From the NCBI GenBank assembly GCA_016219985.1, contig JACRJO010000029.1:62001-126000 (forward strand): 64,000 nucleotides of DNA, in the 5' to 3' direction. Of this stretch, positions 61,487-64,000 are shown piece by piece. Numbering within the stretch: the stretch's first letter is position 1; every line of letters starts with the position of its first letter. The position numbers and the translations under genes were made by a program. The notes under the pieces are model-generated. The model did no database searches and was not told where the DNA came from. It was given only the letters and a program-made list of their open reading frames with translations. This DNA comes from Sphingobacteriales bacterium. GTDB taxonomy: Bacteria > Bacteroidota > Bacteroidia > Chitinophagales > Chitinophagaceae.

Positions 61487-63286
61487 ATGGATAAATTCAT
61501 CGTTTCGGCAAGAAAGTACAGGCCCCAGACCTTTGATACGGTCGTGGGACAGGCGCATATCACCACCACCCTGAAAAACGCCATCAAAAACCAGCAGCTG
61601 GCCCATGCTTTTCTTTTCTGCGGTCCGCGGGGTGTGGGAAAGACGACCTGTGCCCGTATCCTGGCGAAAACGATCAATTGTGAAAAGCCCAGTAAAGACG
61701 GGGAAGCCTGCGACAAATGCCAGAGCTGCACGTCCTTTAATGACGGCGCTTCGATGAATTATTTTGAGCTCGATGCCGCTTCCAATAACTCGGTGGATAA
61801 TATCCGGGACCTGGTGGACCAGGTTCGCTTTGTACCCCAGACCGGCAAGTACAAAGTATATGTGATCGACGAGGTGCACATGCTCAGTTCATCGGCCTTC
61901 AATGCTTTTTTGAAGACCCTCGAGGAACCCCCGCCCTATGCCATTTTCATTCTCGCCACCACGGAAAAACACAAGATCCTGCCGACCATTCTCAGCCGTT
62001 GCCAGATCTTCGATTTCAAACGGATCACCACTAATGATACGGTTCATCACCTCGAAGAGATCTGTGAGAAAGAAGAAATAAAAGCGGAGAAAGCGGCCCT
62101 GCAACTGATCGCCCAGAAGAGTGAAGGCTGTATGCGGGATGCCCTCAGTATCCTCGATAAGATCGTGAGTTTTACCAATGGGGTGCTCCATTATGCCAAT
62201 ACCCTGGAGCACCTGAATATCCTGGATGCCGACTATTATTTCCGGATGCTGGATTATATGCAGGAACAGGACCTGGCTTCGGCCATGCTGCTCTATGATG
62301 ATATCAACCGCAAGGGATTCGAGGGCGACCTGGTATTGAACGGTATGGCCGAGTTCATCCGGAACCTGCTGGTCTGCAAGGATGAAAAAGCGGCCGTATT
62401 GCTGGAAGCCGTGGAAAGTTTTAAACACCGGTACACAGAAACCGCCAAAAAAGTACCTGCCGCCTTATTGGTCAGCGCCCTGAATATCCTGAATGAATCC
62501 GAGATCAATTATAAGTCGGCCCGGAACAAAAGGCTGCATGTGGAATTAACCCTGATCAAACTTTGTTACCTGCAGCAGGCCCTTGAATTAACGGCTGATG
62601 GCGGCAGTATCGGTAAAAAAAAAATAGCTGAAGCTCCCCTCGCCTTCCGGGCTGTTCCGATCCGCCCGTTTACCCAAAAGCAAACGGGGGTTGATAAAAG
62701 CACAAACCCCGGGAAGACAAAGGAAGCCAAACTGATCATTGAAACGGCCCGGGTCCCGGCATCGGTACCTGCGCAACCTGTTGCAGCGGAAACGCCCGGA
62801 ACGAACCCGGTTAGCCTGCAACCCAAAACAAGATCCGGGCTTTCTGCATTGGACAAGATCCGGAAACAATACAAGGGAAATGGGAATAACGGGAACGACA
62901 CCGTAAACAAACCCCTCGAATACGATACCCTGAAAAAGGCCTGGGAAGAATATATCGTGCAGCTGAAAGCCGCCCGCAACCCGGCCGCCCAGCCATTCCA
63001 GACAGCCCTCCTGCGGATAAAGGATACGAATTCCTTTGAAGCAGTTACGGCCAATAATATTGAACAAAAATTCATCGAGCAGGAACGGAATGCCCTGTTT
63101 CATTTTTTGCAGCAGCACCTGCACAACAAACAATTGCAGTTCAGTGTGCTGGTGGAGGAAAAAAATGAAGACCGCCCTTCCGCAGAACCCACCCTGACCG
63201 CCAAAGAACAGTTTCAGAAAATGACGGAACTGTACCCGGTGATCAAAGAACTGAAAGACCGGTTACGACTGGAACTGGACTATTGA
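61487..63286 (+). CDS. dnaX: DNA polymerase III subunit gamma/tau
   Basis: KYRPQTFDTVVGQAHITTTLKNAI, FCGPRGVGKTTCARI, CDKCQSC, VIDEVHMLSSSAFNAFLKTLEEPP. Confidence 0.97.
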   Translation: MDKFIVSARKYRPQTFDTVVGQAHITTTLKNAIKNQQLAHAFLFCGPRGVGKTTCARILAKTINCEKPSKDGEACDKCQSCTSFNDGASMNYFELDAASNNSVDNIRDLVDQVRFVPQTGKYKVYVIDEVHMLSSSAFNAFLKTLEEPPPYAIFILATTEKHKILPTILSRCQIFDFKRITTNDTVHHLEEICEKEEIKAEKAALQLIAQKSEGCMRDALSILDKIVSFTNGVLHYANTLEHLNILDADYYFRMLDYMQEQDLASAMLLYDDINRKGFEGDLVLNGMAEFIRNLLVCKDEKAAVLLEAVESFKHRYTETAKKVPAALLVSALNILNESEINYKSARNKRLHVELTLIKLCYLQQALELTADGGSIGKKKIAEAPLAFRAVPIRPFTQKQTGVDKSTNPGKTKEAKLIIETARVPASVPAQPVAAETPGTNPVSLQPKTRSGLSALDKIRKQYKGNGNNGNDTVNKPLEYDTLKKAWEEYIVQLKAARNPAAQPFQTALLRIKDTNSFEAVTANNIEQKFIEQERNALFHFLQQHLHNKQLQFSVLVEEKNEDRPSAEPTLTAKEQFQKMTELYPVIKELKDRLRLELDY

Positions 63287-63342
63287 GCCTGCCGTTCGGC
63301 ATTCACTATTTTACCTTAATTTCGGCCAAAATTTAACAGCAC

Positions 63343-64000
63343 ATGGCTGAAGTGATATTAATGCCCCGCCTGAGCGACACGATGACGGAAGGAGTGATTG
63401 CCGCCTGGCATAAGAAAGTGGGTGACCCGGTTAAGAAAGGCGACCTGCTGGCCGAAGTAGAAACAGATAAGGCCACCATGGAACTCGAAAGCTATAAAGA
63501 CGGTATTCTCCTGCATACCGGCGCTGATAAAGGAGGCAAGATCCAGGTAAACGACCTGCTGGCCATCATCGGCAACGCGGGTGAAGATATTTCAGGATTA
63601 CTGGGCGCCCCCGCCGCTGCACCGGCAACCGCAGAAAAGAAAGAAACAAAACAAGCGGCCCCCGCGGCTACGGCTGCCCCTGCAAAAACGGGATTAGATA
63701 TCTCCAAAATGGAAGAAGTGGTGCTGATGCCCCGCCTGAGCGATACCATGGAAGCCGGTGTGATCGCTTCCTGGCATAAAAATGTGGGCGACCCGGTGAA
63801 GAAAGGAGATATACTGGCCGAGATCGAAACGGATAAAGCCACCATGGAACTGGAAAGTTATAAGAACGGAACCCTGCTGTATGCAGGCGCCCAAAAAGGG
63901 GAAAAGATCCTGGTGAACGGATTGCTTTGTATAATTGGTGAAAAAGGGAAAGTGGATGTGGATGCTATTGTGGCGGCAAGTAAAAGCGGCCCGGTAACGG
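63343..64000 (+). CDS. Pyruvate dehydrogenase complex E2 (dihydrolipoamide acetyltransferase), N-terminal part with two lipoyl domains; runs off window
   Basis: Read directly from sequence (absent from ORF track): two copies of MPRLSDTM...ETDKATMELESYK. Confidence 0.93.
   Translation, partial: MAEVILMPRLSDTMTEGVIAAWHKKVGDPVKKGDLLAEVETDKATMELESYKDGILLHTGADKGGKIQVNDLLAIIGNAGEDISGLLGAPAAAPATAEKKETKQAAPAATAAPAKTGLDISKMEEVVLMPRLSDTMEAGVIASWHKNVGDPVKKGDILAEIETDKATMELESYKNGTLLYAGAQKGEKILVNGLLCIIGEKGKVDVDAIVAASKSGPVT

Overview
64-kb window from a Bacteroidota chromosome, most like Chitinophagaceae judged by gene content and organisation. Most of it is ordinary housekeeping sequence. This includes a divergent oxyR/catalase pair, metG, a beta-oxidation HADH/ECH fusion, an S9 peptidase, an ABC transporter, a DEAD-box helicase, a complete Bacteroidota-style dcw cluster on the minus strand (mraZ-rsmH-ftsL-ftsI-murE-mraY-murD-ftsW-murG-murC-ftsQ-ftsA-ftsZ), queA, atpD-atpC, dnaX and the start of an E2 lipoyl acyltransferase gene. 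Two things stand out. (1) The AT-rich accessory segment at about 48.4-55.1 kb looks like a gene-cassette array. Minus-strand accessory ORFs are each followed, just past the stop codon, by a long imperfect palindrome with AAC...GTT ends whose outer bases differ between copies but remain complementary. The segment also contains a ~0.5-kb direct repeat that includes a decayed copy of the 3' end of a histidine kinase gene. No integrase is visible in the window. (2) There is a dispersed system of small repeats: 21-42 bp GC-rich palindromes, a 34-bp hairpin module and heptanucleotide (AGCTGCG-like) arrays. The sequence itself gives an empty-site/filled-site comparison for these, and two essential or conserved genes (ftsL and queA) appear to carry them in frame. 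Other points are a RAYT transposase with adjacent 24-bp repeats and a terminal hairpin, a 70-bp tandem array ending in a long hairpin, and an exact match to the OxyR half-site consensus. All calls are from reading the sequence; no searches were run.
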